Below are positions 43,818-52,633 of a stretch of DNA of 64,000 nt, one piece after another. The translations under genes were made by a program, and so were the position numbers. How positions within the stretch are numbered: position 1 is the first letter of the stretch; every line of letters starts with the position of its first letter. The DNA comes from Bacillota bacterium (GTDB taxonomy: Bacteria > Bacillota > Dehalobacteriia > UBA4068 > UBA4997), in NCBI GenBank assembly GCA_017397935.1, contig JAFQHN010000026.1:55295-119294 (forward strand). Reading direction: 5' to 3'. The notes under the pieces are model-generated. The model was not told where the DNA came from and did not search any database. It worked only from the letters and a program-made list of their open reading frames with translations.

Positions 43818-44029
43818 ATGAAGCTCTCCTTTACAATTAAATATCGGCTTTATGGCCGAACTCTCTTTCATTTTACAGTATATTATATGGGGCGGTAAAA
43901 AGCAAACAGAAAAATTTGCTAAAAAATTTAAACGGGCCGCCCGGTATCCGCCGCCAAAAGGTATAAACAGCAAAGAAAAACATAAAATGGAGCAGAAATG
44001 CTGATGTTTAACGGCGTTGGGAGGCGGAG

Positions 44030-44473
44030 ATGATGACGAAAAAAGCACTTGATGAGATAAATAACGAGATAACTAACGAGATGACCGATGAGATGGCAGA
44101 TGAGCAGCGGGAGTATTTATCGCCGGCCGAGGTTGCCAAGCTGGCCGAGGTAAGCTATGGCACGGTAAAGCGGGCGTTGGAGCTGGGAGAGCTGGCGGCG
44201 TATCGTATTGGCAGGCGGTTTTTTGTGGAGAAAACAACCGCCGAGGAGTTTGCGCTGCATAAAGGCAGCCGTGCCCGGGCTGAGGGCTATACGATTCGGC
44301 AGCTGATGAGCAAATTGTCACTCAGTTATGCCTACATAAGTGAGCTGGTGAAAAGCGGAGAGCTGAAAAGCCATAAGGTGGGGCGGCAGTACATCATCAG
44401 CGAGCAGGATTTTCAGGAGTTTATGCAGACCAAAAAGCTGGCCCCAAAATCAACAGATGATGCGGATGAGTAA
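44030..44473 (+). CDS. Tandem excisionase-type HTH DNA-binding protein
   Basis: This 147-residue protein contains two consecutive MerR/excisionase-like winged HTH modules: LSPAEVAKLAEVSYGTVKRA then YRIGRRFFVEK (about 29-75), and YTIRQLMSKLSLSYAYISEL then HKVGRQYIISEQDF (about 85-135). The N-terminus is a low-complexity run of NEI/TNE/TDE/ADE repeats. The modules bind DNA in phage Xis and in some regulators, but I see no integrase or phage genes here, so a chromosomal regulator is more likely. The ribosome-binding site is GGGAGGCGGAG. Confidence 0.72.
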   Translation: MMTKKALDEINNEITNEMTDEMADEQREYLSPAEVAKLAEVSYGTVKRALELGELAAYRIGRRFFVEKTTAEEFALHKGSRARAEGYTIRQLMSKLSLSYAYISELVKSGELKSHKVGRQYIISEQDFQEFMQTKKLAPKSTDDADE

Positions 44474-44475
44474 AG

Positions 44476-44608
44476 CATAACCAACCAACGGCCGAAAACT
44501 GAATTGGTAAGGTATAAAAGATGCAGATGATGAGGCGAATAAGCGAAAATGCAATTTTATAATCAACTCACGGTCGAAAACTAAACTGCTAAGGTATAAA
44601 AAATGCAG
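44476..44608 (+). repeat. Two 51-bp direct repeats, 82 bp apart, upstream of dgt
   Basis: Copies at 44476-44526 and 44558-44608 share CGAAAACT and AAGGTATAAAARATGCAG. In both, AAGG sits 8 bases before ATG, a good translation start; the ATGs open frames of 13 and 35 codons. Confidence 0.82.
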
Positions 44609-44710
44609 GAGAAATATCCGGTGGCGGCGAAATTTATGGCAAAAACTGATTGCTGCGGTATGGCTGCCGTGGCCGGGGGAGGTTTTGTGTATGCTGCTGG
44701 ATGCTTTTGA
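44603..44710 (+). CDS. Putative 35-codon leader ORF overlapping the dgt start
   Basis: ATG at 44603 lies 8 bases after AAGG inside the second direct repeat. The 35-residue product (MQEKYPVAAKFMAKTDCCGM onward) has no recognisable motif. Its stop lies inside the first codons of dgt, so it could couple translation. It might equally be a chance frame created by the repeat. Confidence 0.3.
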   Translation: MQEKYPVAAKFMAKTDCCGMAAVAGGGFVYAAGCF

Positions 44711-45656
44711 GAGGGAAAATTTGATTTTGGCGCCGGAGGCTGCCCATGCCGCCAACAGCCGTGGGCGAACCGTGCCGGAGCAGGAATCGCCGGTGCGTAC
44801 CTGTTATCAGCGGGACCGTGACCGAATTCTGCATTGTAAAAGCTTCCGCCGCTTAAAGATGAAAACGCAGGTGTTTATCGCCCCCGACGGAGACCATTAT
44901 CGCACACGGCTGACGCACACGCTGGAAGTTATGCAGATTGCACGGACGATTGCACGGGCGCTGTGCCTGAACGAGGATCTGACCGAAGCGATTGCGCTGG
45001 GGCATGATTTGGGGCATACGCCGTTTGGCCATGCCGGCGAGCGCGCGCTAGCCGAGATTTTTGGCCGTTTCCGTCATAATGAGCAGAGCCTGCGCGTGGT
45101 GGAGGTTTTGGAGAAGGACGGTCAGGGGCTTAATCTGACTGCCGAGGTAAAAGACGGCATCTTAAACCACAGCGGCAAGCTGAAAAATCTGACATTGGAG
45201 GGCGAGCTGGTGCAGCTGGCCGACCGCATGGCCTATGTAAACCACGATACCGACGATGCGCTGCGGGCAGGATTAATCAAGGCCGGCGAGCTGCCGCAGG
45301 GTGCGGTGGCAATTCTGGGCGGCACCAACAGCAAACGCATCAATGCGATGGTGCTGTCGGTGATTGAGGCGTCGCAGGATTTGCGCGGTATCCGTATGAA
45401 TCAGCGCGAAAGCCAGGCCATGGATGAGCTGCGGTCCTTCCTGTTTGAGAAGGTTTACCGCACACCGCAGGCCGTACGCCAGGAAGAAATCTTGAAGGAG
45501 AAGCTGAATTACACATTTGACCATTTTATGGCCCACCCCGATATGGTGCCCGAGCTGCTGCGGCGGCAGGGAGATTTGCGCCGCGCGGTGTGTGATTATA
45601 TTGCCGGTATGTCAGACTCTTATGCATTGAGGGTTTTTGCGGATTTGGGCATTTAG
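44691..45656 (+). CDS. dgt: dGTPase/HD-domain deoxynucleotide triphosphohydrolase
   Basis: This 321-residue HD hydrolase converts dNTP to deoxynucleoside and triphosphate; dGTP is the family substrate. Motifs include CYQRDRDRILHCKSFRRLKMKTQVF, the DHYRTRLTHTLEV His and ALGHDLGHTPFGHAGE. It is shorter than enterobacterial Dgt and belongs to the type that precedes dnaG in Clostridia. The ATG at 44691 follows GGGGGAGG by 8 bases. Confidence 0.9.
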   Translation: MLLDAFERENLILAPEAAHAANSRGRTVPEQESPVRTCYQRDRDRILHCKSFRRLKMKTQVFIAPDGDHYRTRLTHTLEVMQIARTIARALCLNEDLTEAIALGHDLGHTPFGHAGERALAEIFGRFRHNEQSLRVVEVLEKDGQGLNLTAEVKDGILNHSGKLKNLTLEGELVQLADRMAYVNHDTDDALRAGLIKAGELPQGAVAILGGTNSKRINAMVLSVIEASQDLRGIRMNQRESQAMDELRSFLFEKVYRTPQAVRQEEILKEKLNYTFDHFMAHPDMVPELLRRQGDLRRAVCDYIAGMSDSYALRVFADLGI

Positions 45657-45940
45657 CAGGTGGTTTGCTGTGCGATTTGCTGTGTAATTTGCATTTGATG
45701 GTATATTTTGCCGGTAAATTTGCCAGAATATACCGATATGATTATATCAACTGTTACCTGGCTTGTGATGAGATACAAAGGTGTCAAAAAAATTACAAAA
45801 TTTGCGATAAATTACGGGAAAAAACTATAAAAAAGGAAAAATGCGTTTTGCGGCGAAATATTTAGGGCGAAATAAAACCGGAGTTTGGCTAATCTAAACC
45901 AACAGTTTAAGTGAAACAGAATAAAGTTCGGTGCTGATAA

Positions 45941-46189
45941 GGCCGAAAGTTTGGGCGAAAGCAAAACGCTGGGTTAAGCAGACCGGAAGTTGGCTCGAAG
46001 GTAAGAGTGGATAGGTATAAAAAGGCCAAAACTCGGCGCGAAGCAAAACGCTGGGTTAAGCGGGCCAATAGTTGACTTGAAGGTAAGAGTGGGGCGGTAT
46101 AAGGAAGGCCGGTAGTTGGCATGAAAGCCAACGCTGGGTTAAGCAGGCCAACAGTTTAAGCGAAGGCAAGAGTGGAGCGGTATAAAATA
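45941..46189 (+). repeat. Three tandem 83-bp repeats upstream of dnaG, made of ~41-bp half-units
   Basis: Units start at 45941, 46024 and 46107 with GGCC and end with GGTATAAAA (GGTATAAGG in the middle). A fourth, shortened and more degenerate unit precedes them from about 45879. Each unit contains CGCTGGGTTAAGC and GAAGGTAAGAGTGG; its two halves resemble each other. The last GGTATAAAA sits immediately before the dnaG ATG. Most of the 533-base dgt-dnaG gap is this array; the remainder is AT-rich without a convincing gene. Confidence 0.9.
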
Positions 46190-47968
46190 ATGGGTAGAAT
46201 GATTCCGGAAGAATTTGTGGCAGAGGTTACCGGCCGCTTGGATGTGGTGGATGTGGTTGGCTCTTATGTTTCGTTGAAGAAGCAGGGGCGCAACCTGATT
46301 GGCCTGTGCCCGTTTCACAGCGAGAAAACGCCCTCTTTCAGCGTATCACCCGAGAAGCAGATTTTTTATTGCTTTGGCTGCCATAAGGGCGGCAACGCGT
46401 TTAAGTTCTTGATGGAGATCGAGGGGTTGAGCTTCCCCGAGGCGGTGGAGAAAGCAGCCGCTATGGTGGGGTTGGAGATGCCCCGCGAGCAGGCCACACC
46501 CGAGGAAACGGCCGAGATGCAGCAGCGGAGGCGTTATTTTAAGCTGATGGCGGCGGCGGCCGAGCATTACCGGCAGAGCCTGTGGAGTGAGGACGGCAAG
46601 GCTGCCCGCAGTTATTTGGAGAACCGGGGCTTGCCGGCAGAACTGGCCCAGCGCTTTGGTCTGGGGCTGGCGGTCGGCTGGGACGGCGCAGTAAAGCCGC
46701 TGTTAAACCGGGGTTATACGCTGGCCGAGATCGAGGCCGGCGGTTTGGCCAGCCGCAGAGACAGCGGTGACGGTTTCTTTGATAAGTTTCATCATCGGCT
46801 GATTTTCCCGATCGTTGATTATCGGGGGCAGGTGGTGGCGTTTGGCGGCCGCATTTTGGGTGACGGCCAGCCGAAGTATCTGAACTCTCCCGAGACTAAA
46901 TATTTTCATAAATCACAAAATCTGTACGGCCTGTTCCAGGCGGCAGCCAGTATTCGGCGGCAGGATGAGGCGGTGCTGATGGAGGGTTATATGGATGTGC
47001 TGACGGCCCATCGCTTTGGGGTGGATAACGCGGTGGCATCACTTGGCACGGCTTTTAATGCGGAGCACGCCCGGCTGTTAAAGCGCTATACCACACGGGT
47101 GCTGCTGGTCTATGACGGAGATGCGGCGGGCATGAACGCGGCGGATAAGGCGCTGGATATTCTGCATGATGCCGGGTTTGCGGTGCGCCTGCTGACGCTG
47201 CCCGATAATTTGGACCCCGATGATTTTCTGCGTAAATACGGCAAGGCCGGCTGGGATAAGCTGGCCGAGAACCGTGCGGAGGATTTTTGGCAGCATAAGC
47301 TGAACCGTGCGCTTAGGGAGCATGATGTGAGTGCGGTGGCCGGTAAGGTGGCCGTGGTAAATGCCCTGCGCCCGTACCTTAATAATTGTGAGGACGCGGT
47401 GGAGCTGGAAAGCGTAATTCTGCTGCTGGCACGGGCAGTAAGCGTGGCGCCCGAGACAATTTATGCCGAGCTGAGGCCCAAAACCAAGGTGGCGGCGCTG
47501 AATCATCGGCCGCAGAACAGCCGGCCGCAGCAGGCGGAAAACACCGTGGCAGTTAACCGTGCGCAGGCCAATCTGCTGTTTTTTATGCTTAGCGATAAGC
47601 AAATTTATGAGCAGGCGCTGTCGGAATTGGGAGAAAATTTTGTTGAAAGCCCCGCTTTGCAGGAATTATTGCATTTGGTACAGAATATTAAAGATAAATA
47701 CGATTGGAAGCCCGCCGGTCTGTTCAGTTATTTGCAGGAGGGACAAGCTTATCAACTGCTGCTGCGGATGACACAGGCAGATGTAGAGCCGGAAAAAATG
47801 CCGGAGCTGGCGGCAGGCTGCATCAGGGCAATCAAGATTGAGCGTTTGCAGCAGCGGCTGGCAGAGTTAAGGGCCGGTTTGCAGCAGGCGGACATTAAAA
47901 CCGCACCTGCCCTGCTCAGAGAAATCCCGGAGCTGGAACTGAAAATCCGCGAGCTGCGGGCCGAGTAA
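46190..47968 (+). CDS. dnaG: DNA primase
   Basis: This enzyme lays RNA primers at the replication fork, about 592 residues. The CHC2 zinc domain has CPFHSEKTPSFSVSP and IFYCFGCHKGG near the N-terminus; a TOPRIM catalytic core follows with VLMEGYMDVLTAHRFG and LVYDGDAAG; the C-terminal helicase-binding region is present. The ATG at 46190 (MGRMIPEEF) is preferred over the GTG 18 bases upstream because it begins the conserved start. Its ribosome-binding site is unusual: the GG of the last repeat unit, 9 bases away. rpoD follows 71 bases later. Confidence 0.94.
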   Translation: MGRMIPEEFVAEVTGRLDVVDVVGSYVSLKKQGRNLIGLCPFHSEKTPSFSVSPEKQIFYCFGCHKGGNAFKFLMEIEGLSFPEAVEKAAAMVGLEMPREQATPEETAEMQQRRRYFKLMAAAAEHYRQSLWSEDGKAARSYLENRGLPAELAQRFGLGLAVGWDGAVKPLLNRGYTLAEIEAGGLASRRDSGDGFFDKFHHRLIFPIVDYRGQVVAFGGRILGDGQPKYLNSPETKYFHKSQNLYGLFQAAASIRRQDEAVLMEGYMDVLTAHRFGVDNAVASLGTAFNAEHARLLKRYTTRVLLVYDGDAAGMNAADKALDILHDAGFAVRLLTLPDNLDPDDFLRKYGKAGWDKLAENRAEDFWQHKLNRALREHDVSAVAGKVAVVNALRPYLNNCEDAVELESVILLLARAVSVAPETIYAELRPKTKVAALNHRPQNSRPQQAENTVAVNRAQANLLFFMLSDKQIYEQALSELGENFVESPALQELLHLVQNIKDKYDWKPAGLFSYLQEGQAYQLLLRMTQADVEPEKMPELAAGCIRAIKIERLQQRLAELRAGLQQADIKTAPALLREIPELELKIRELRAE

Positions 47969-48039
47969 TATAAAAAATAAAGTTTATGTGCAGATAAAAT
48001 GTTGTTGATGTATAAAAGGTTAGAAAAGAGGTTTGTCCA

Positions 48040-49359
48040 TTGACTGCGATGAAGAAAAACAAGTCGGCCGAAGAAGATATGCTGTATAATGATATGATTG
48101 AGGTCGACGAGATGATGGAATTTGTTGCTGATGCCGAGGAAGATATTGATCCCACCGATGAGGAATTGGCAGCGATTGACCAGGAAGCCGTTGACGAGGC
48201 TTTTGATGAGCCGCTGACCAAGGGCGAATTGGCGGTGGAATTGGAACAGCCTCCTGTTGGCGCAACCATGAGCAAAAAGGAGCTTAGCCGTAAGCTTTCT
48301 GATATTTTGAAGAACCGCACCGAAGTTACCATCGGTGGGGTGTTAGAGGCTTTCGGTAATTGCGAGCTCTCGGTGCAGGATATGGAGGATATCTATGATA
48401 TTCTGGCGCAGCACGGCATTGAGCTGGTAAAAGATAATATTGAAGAAGACGGGCCCAATGAAGCCGACATCAAAAAGTTGGAGCAGGACGGTCTGCTGGA
48501 TGATTTGGATTTCTCGGTACCGGACGGCATGGCCATTGATGACCCCGTGCGGATGTACTTGAAGGAGATCGGCCGTGTGCATTTGCTCTCTGCACAGGAG
48601 GAAGTGCGTCTGGCACAGCTGATGGAGGAGGGCGATGAGACCTCTAAGCGGCGTCTGATTGAATCCAACCTGCGTTTGGTGGTCAGCATTGCCAAGCGTT
48701 ATGTGGGCCGCGGTATGCTGTTTTTGGATTTGATCCAAGAGGGTAATCTGGGCCTTATCAAAGCCGTGGAGAAGTTTGACTACCGCAAGGGCTATAAATT
48801 CTCCACCTACGCCACCTGGTGGATCAGACAGGCCATCACCCGCGCTATTGCCGACCAGGCACGCACCATCCGTATCCCCGTACACATGGTGGAAACGATC
48901 AACAAACTGAACCGCGTACAGCGTCAGCTTATCCAGGAGCTGGGGCGAGACCCTCTGCCGGAGGAGATCGCCAAGCGCATGGGCGTAAATGTGGAGCGTG
49001 TGCGTGAGATCTCCAAAATCTCGCAGGAGCCTGTTTCGCTGGAAACCCCGATCGGCGAGGAAGAGGACAGCCATCTGGGCGATTTTATCGAGGACGAGGA
49101 TGCACTGGCACCGGCCGAGGCTGCGTCGTTCTTCCTGCTGAGAGAGCAGCTGGATGATGTGCTGGATACCCTTACCCCCCGTGAGAAAAAGGTTTTGCAG
49201 CTGCGTTTCGGCTTAAATGACGGCCGCGCCCGCACCTTGGAGGAGGTCGGTAATGTCTTTGGCGTCACCAGAGAGCGTATCCGCCAAATCGAGGCCAAGG
49301 CTTTGCGTAAACTGCGCCACCCCAGCCGCAGCAAAAAGCTCAAAGATTATCTCGATTAA
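48040..49359 (+). CDS. rpoD: RNA polymerase primary sigma factor
   Basis: This housekeeping sigma factor (SigA/RpoD) has 439 residues. The N-terminal part is acidic (region 1.1-like), followed by region 1.2 ([16 protein letters not shown]), region 2 ([39 protein letters not shown]), region 3 and region 4 with the [23 protein letters not shown]. The frame starts with TTG at 48040, well placed 8 bases after AAGAGG; the ATG 9 bases later would be too far from that site. dnaG-rpoD is a classic macromolecular-synthesis arrangement in Bacillota. Confidence 0.95.
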   Translation: MTAMKKNKSAEEDMLYNDMIEVDEMMEFVADAEEDIDPTDEELAAIDQEAVDEAFDEPLTKGELAVELEQPPVGATMSKKELSRKLSDILKNRTEVTIGGVLEAFGNCELSVQDMEDIYDILAQHGIELVKDNIEEDGPNEADIKKLEQDGLLDDLDFSVPDGMAIDDPVRMYLKEIGRVHLLSAQEEVRLAQLMEEGDETSKRRLIESNLRLVVSIAKRYVGRGMLFLDLIQEGNLGLIKAVEKFDYRKGYKFSTYATWWIRQAITRAIADQARTIRIPVHMVETINKLNRVQRQLIQELGRDPLPEEIAKRMGVNVERVREISKISQEPVSLETPIGEEEDSHLGDFIEDEDALAPAEAASFFLLREQLDDVLDTLTPREKKVLQLRFGLNDGRARTLEEVGNVFGVTRERIRQIEAKALRKLRHPSRSKKLKDYLD

Positions 49360-49384
49360 AAATTTGTGCCTGATTAAAAAAATA

Positions 49385-49417
49385 AAACGGTTGCCTGCTG
49401 CGGGCAGCCGTTTTTTA
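49385..49417 (+). terminator. Strong terminator after rpoD
   Basis: AAACGGTTGCC pairs with GGCAGCCGTTT (one wobble) and runs into a T6 stretch. Confidence 0.9.
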
Positions 49418-49520
49418 TGTGGGGGAAATTTTGGCGGCATATTGGCGGCCGCTTTTGGGCAAGCTATAACTGCATAATATAGCAAAAATTTTGATGAAAA
49501 ATACCAAAGGAGATGCGGAT

Positions 49521-49961
49521 ATGAGCGATGTTAATAACGACACTGTATATTTGCTGCAAGAGTGCAACGCCGGTGTAAAAATGGGTGTAGATGCCATTGA
49601 TGAGGTGCTGGGCGATGTGCAGAATCCCACACTGAGGCAGCTTTTGCAGATTGGCAAGGAGGCTCACCAGCGTATCGGCAGCGATGCACACCGTATGCTG
49701 AACGATTACGATGCCCCGGGTAAAGATCCCAATGCGATGGCAAGGGGGATGTCCTGGCTGAAAACCAACTGGAAGATGACTATGGATGACAGCGATGCCA
49801 CCGTGGCCGATTTGATTACCGACGGCTGCAATATGGGCGTAAAATCGTTGAACCGGTATATTAACCAATACCCCGCGGCCAATGAGCAGGCCAGACAGCT
49901 CACCGATGAGCTGGTGCAGGTAGAACAGCAAATGGCGGTAAGTTTAAGTCGCTATTTATGA
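49521..49961 (+). CDS. Ferritin-like/DUF2383-type helical protein
   Basis: This 146-residue all-helical protein starts at ATG 49521, 10 bases after AAAGGAG. It matches a family of clostridial proteins by its opening (ECNAGVKMGVDAIDEVL), HQRIGSDAHRML and the central MARGMSWLKTNWKMTMDDSD, then a TDGCNMGVKSLNRY repeat of the first motif. Two similar four-helix halves suggest a ferritin-like fold, though metal ligands are not obvious. Function is unknown. It is a single-gene unit with its own terminator. Confidence 0.7.
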   Translation: MSDVNNDTVYLLQECNAGVKMGVDAIDEVLGDVQNPTLRQLLQIGKEAHQRIGSDAHRMLNDYDAPGKDPNAMARGMSWLKTNWKMTMDDSDATVADLITDGCNMGVKSLNRYINQYPAANEQARQLTDELVQVEQQMAVSLSRYL

Positions 49962-49971
49962 AAATTTATGC

Positions 49972-50018
49972 AAAAAAAAATCCCCCGGTTTTCTCTGCCG
50001 AGGGATTTTGGTTTTATG
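49972..50018 (+). terminator. Terminator after the ferritin-like gene
   Basis: AAAATCCCCCGG pairs with CCGAGGGATTTT with one mismatch. T-rich sequence follows on the plus strand. Confidence 0.7.
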
Positions 50019-50044
50019 TAAAAATTTTTACATTAAGTAAAATA

Positions 50045-50074
50045 AAAAAGTCCGCCATCAAGCGATGACGAACT
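50045..50074 (-). terminator. Terminator of the minus-strand tRNA operon
   Basis: On the minus strand AAAGTTCGTCATC pairs with GATGGCGGACTTT (two G-U pairs) and runs into TTTTATTTT, a few bases after tRNA-Met. Confidence 0.75.
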
Positions 50075-50079
50075 TTCGT

Positions 50080-50156
50080 TGGTGGGCCATTCAGGACTCG
50101 AACCTGAGACCGACCGGTTATGAGCCGGTGGCTCTAACCAACTGAGCTAATGGCCC
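50080..50156 (-). tRNA. tRNA with CAT anticodon (Met, or Ile2)
   Basis: Read on the minus strand: acceptor GGGCCAT pairs perfectly with ATGGCCC, D-arm AGCTCAGTTGGTTAGAGC, anticodon loop CTCATAA (anticodon CAT), T-arm GGTTCGAGTCC, encoded CCA. Elongator Met is my first choice. CAT also serves Ile2 after lysidine modification, and a tilS gene is in the window, so isoleucine cannot be excluded. Confidence 0.93.
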
Positions 50157-50164
50157 AGAGTATA

Positions 50165-50200
50165 ATTAAAGCAACTGCCGTAAAAAACAGTTGCTTTAAT
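50165..50200 (-). other. Perfect 13-bp hairpin between two tRNA genes
   Basis: ATTAAAGCAACTG and CAGTTGCTTTAAT pair without mismatch across 10 bases. No T-run follows on the tRNA strand, so it is more likely a processing or stability element in the joint precursor than a terminator. Confidence 0.6.
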
Positions 50201-50204
50201 CGTG

Positions 50205-50279
50205 TGGCTCCCCGAGTTGGATTCGAACCAACAACCCCTCGGTTAACAGCCGAGTGCTCTACCGTTGAGCTATCGAGGA
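50205..50279 (-). tRNA. tRNA-Asn (GTT)
   Basis: On the minus strand: acceptor TCCTCGA with TCGGGGA, D-arm TAGCTCAACGGTAGAGC, anticodon loop CTGTTAA (anticodon GTT), T-arm GTTGGTTCGAATCCAAC, discriminator G and encoded CCA. It is the promoter-proximal gene of the two-tRNA operon. Confidence 0.95.
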
Positions 50280-50317
50280 TTATTTGCGTTGGCCTATTTT
50301 GTTAACAAGCAAGTATT

Positions 50318-50346
50318 ATTATAGCCAAAGCCCTCGGTTTTGTCAA
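50318..50346 (-). promoter_or_regulatory. Consensus promoter of the tRNA operon
   Basis: On the minus strand, TTGACA, a 17-base spacer and TATAAT, all matching consensus, about 40 bases upstream of tRNA-Asn. Confidence 0.9.
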
Positions 50347-50415
50347 CAGTTTTTTAATAAATTTTTTGGAAATTTTCACAAATTTTTTCGGCAATTTTCG
50401 TCAGCCTGTTTCGCC

Positions 50416-51390
50416 TTATAAAATTATCGAGCCGAGATGGAAGAAACCAAACACCATAGCCGCCAGCAGTACGCTCCAATCCAAAATGCGGCAGGTCTTG
50501 TCATAGTCGCTCAGCTCCGGGTGGCGGATAGCCCGCCCAATGGTTGGCTTCTCCACCAGCGTGCCAAAGTAATAAGCAGGGCCGCCCAGCTGTATGCCCA
50601 GCAAACCGGCCACCACACTCTCCGATTGTGCGCTGTTGGGGCTTTTGTGGGCATAACGGTCACGCAGCCAAACCTGCCAGCCGCCGCTCAGATTATAATT
50701 GAGCAAACCGCCGGCCAGCAGCATCAGCAGGGCGCCAAGCCGTGCAGGGATAAAATTGGCCGCATCATCCAAGCGCGCCGCACAGCAGCCAAAATCCAGA
50801 TAACGCTCGTTTTTATAGCCCACCATCGAGTCCATAGTGTTCACCGATTTATACAGGTAAGCGCCCAGCACCGCGCCGGTGGTGCCGCCGATGAAATAGC
50901 CGCAGCACATATAGAAGAAGGGCGCCAGCACGCCGTCAACGGTATTTTCGGCGATGGTCTCCACGGTGGCTTTGATGATTTGCCGAGGTGTCAGCTCCTG
51001 GGTATCACGCCCCACCACATAAGAGAGCATCCGACGGGCCTTGGGCAGATTGCCGGCTTTCAGCGCCTCGATAACATAACCCGGCTCCACTTTCAGCGAT
51101 TTCCAGGCCAGCGAGGTATAGAGCAGATAAACGCAGAACACCAGCTGAATTAACGGCCAGCGTGATAACAGCCACAGCAGCAGGGCGATTACGCCGCCCA
51201 CCGTGCCCAGCACCGCCAGCGTAAAGATGACACCGGCTGTTTTTTTGTCCCTGGACGGGGCGGTGGTATTATCAGGGTAAAAAAGCTTCTCGTAAAATTT
51301 GATGAGCCTGCCCACCAGAATAATCGGGTGGGGGAAGCCTTTGGGGTCGCCGAGGAAATAGTCGGTGATCATGGCTAAGTAAATTGGCAT
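50416..51390 (-). CDS. cbiB: Adenosylcobinamide-phosphate synthase, CbiB/CobD family
   Basis: This membrane enzyme attaches the (R)-1-amino-2-propanol arm to adenosylcobyric acid, giving adenosylcobinamide or its phosphate. It has 324 residues and several hydrophobic spans. Conserved blocks are the N-terminal GDPKGFPHPIILVG, VETIAENTVDGVLAPFFY near the middle and TMDSMVGYKNERYLDFG. The downstream partner of the linker pathway, CobD, is encoded upstream in the same direction 110 bases away. The start is weakly marked; a Met a few codons in is an alternative. Confidence 0.92.
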   Translation of the reverse strand: MPIYLAMITDYFLGDPKGFPHPIILVGRLIKFYEKLFYPDNTTAPSRDKKTAGVIFTLAVLGTVGGVIALLLWLLSRWPLIQLVFCVYLLYTSLAWKSLKVEPGYVIEALKAGNLPKARRMLSYVVGRDTQELTPRQIIKATVETIAENTVDGVLAPFFYMCCGYFIGGTTGAVLGAYLYKSVNTMDSMVGYKNERYLDFGCCAARLDDAANFIPARLGALLMLLAGGLLNYNLSGGWQVWLRDRYAHKSPNSAQSESVVAGLLGIQLGGPAYYFGTLVEKPTIGRAIRHPELSDYDKTCRILDWSVLLAAMVFGFFHLGSIIL

Positions 51391-51500
51391 GGCAAACAGA
51401 CCTTTCCCAAAAAATTCTCAAAAACAAATCATTTCCTTAATAAATACAATATTGCCGCCATAAAACTGGCAGATTATGGCAAATTCCCGGCGTGATATTT

Positions 51501-52538
51501 TTAATCCGCCAGCACCTGTGATAACACTGCCAGCAAACGGTCATTTTCCTGCGGCATTTTCACGGCGCAGCGATAATATCCCTCGCATAAGCTCACATAA
51601 TTGCTGCAATCACGCAGCAGCAGCTGATGCTCGCGGCAGGCCTCCGCCAGGCCGGGCCGGCTTTTGAAGAAAATATAGTTGGCCATCGAGCCGTAGGTTT
51701 GGCAGCCCAGCACGCTCAGTCCGGTCAGCAGCCGCGCCCTCTCCGCCGATACTAAGGCTCTGGCTTTCTCCACATACTCCTGCTCTTTCAGCGCCGCCAC
51801 ACCGGCAGCCTGCGCAGGCACGGAAACACTCCACGGCTGGCACACGGCGGACATCTGCGCCAGCAAACCGGCGCTTGCACAAAATCCGTAGCCCAGACGC
51901 AGCCCCGGCATGGCATAAATTTTGGTAAAAGCCTTCAATATAAAAAGGTGAGGGTTGGCGGCCAGCTCCGGCAGCAGCGTGTAATCCTGCGGTGCGTCCA
52001 AAAACTCATTAAAACATTCATCCACCACCATGCGGATGTTAAGGCTCCTGCATTTTTCCAGCACCGCCAACAGCAGTTCACGCGGCACAGCCAGACCGGT
52101 GGGGTTGTTGGGGTTGCAGATAAACAGCATATCCAGCCCGTCATGCAGGGCAGAGAGATATTTCTCGGTCAGGCAAAACCCGTCCTCCTCCGTAAGATAA
52201 AAATATTCGATCTCGCAGCCCACGGCGCGCAGGGCCTGTTCATATTCATGGAAACCCGGGGCGATAAGCAGCGCCCGCTTGGGCAGGGCCGCCAACGCCA
52301 GCTGGAAGATAATATCTGCCGCCCCGTTGCCGCAGACGATATTTTTGGCCGGCACCTGCCAGTAATCAGCCAGCGCCGCTTTAAGCTCCCGGCACATCGG
52401 GTCGGGGTAAACGGCAGATTCGGCAGCAGCCTTGGCCGCGGCCTGCACCACACTTGCCGGCAGACCCAACGGGTTAATGTTGGCCGAGAAATCCAGCATA
52501 TTTTGATAAGTATAAATGTCGCCGCCGTGAATATGCAT
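51501..52538 (-). CDS. cobD: Threonine-phosphate decarboxylase (CobD)
   Basis: This fold I PLP enzyme of 345 residues makes (R)-1-amino-2-propanol O-2-phosphate, the cobalamin linker. The chain starts HGGDIYTYQNMLDFSANINPLG, the classic CobD opening; GNGAADIIFQL holds the PLP phosphate; ICNPNNPTG and VVDECFNEF bind the cofactor ring; and the Schiff-base lysine is in LKAFTKIYAMPGLRLG. A related group makes histidinol phosphate, but the HGGD and NPLG blocks favour CobD. The start follows GGAGGGC. Confidence 0.88.
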   Translation of the reverse strand: MHIHGGDIYTYQNMLDFSANINPLGLPASVVQAAAKAAAESAVYPDPMCRELKAALADYWQVPAKNIVCGNGAADIIFQLALAALPKRALLIAPGFHEYEQALRAVGCEIEYFYLTEEDGFCLTEKYLSALHDGLDMLFICNPNNPTGLAVPRELLLAVLEKCRSLNIRMVVDECFNEFLDAPQDYTLLPELAANPHLFILKAFTKIYAMPGLRLGYGFCASAGLLAQMSAVCQPWSVSVPAQAAGVAALKEQEYVEKARALVSAERARLLTGLSVLGCQTYGSMANYIFFKSRPGLAEACREHQLLLRDCSNYVSLCEGYYRCAVKMPQENDRLLAVLSQVLAD

Positions 52539-52633
52539 AATTGCCCTCCGATTATCTGAAAATTAAGCCGTAATACTTGCTGAAAATGCTTGCTAATTTG
52601 ATAAGAAAATAATAAAATAACAGTATAGTTAAT

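Noticed and set aside
44030..44473. Prophage or integrative element marked by the excisionase-like gene
   Set aside because: No integrase, attachment-site repeat or phage gene was found nearby, and flanking genes are housekeeping.
45665..45865. 66-residue open frame after dgt
   Set aside because: Lys/Cys/Tyr-rich, lacks a ribosome-binding site and runs into the repeat array; codon use is unlike neighbours.
45941..46189. CRISPR array at the dnaG repeats (and at 57.7 kb)
   Set aside because: Units are about 82 bp, directly adjacent without unique spacers, and no cas gene is in the window.
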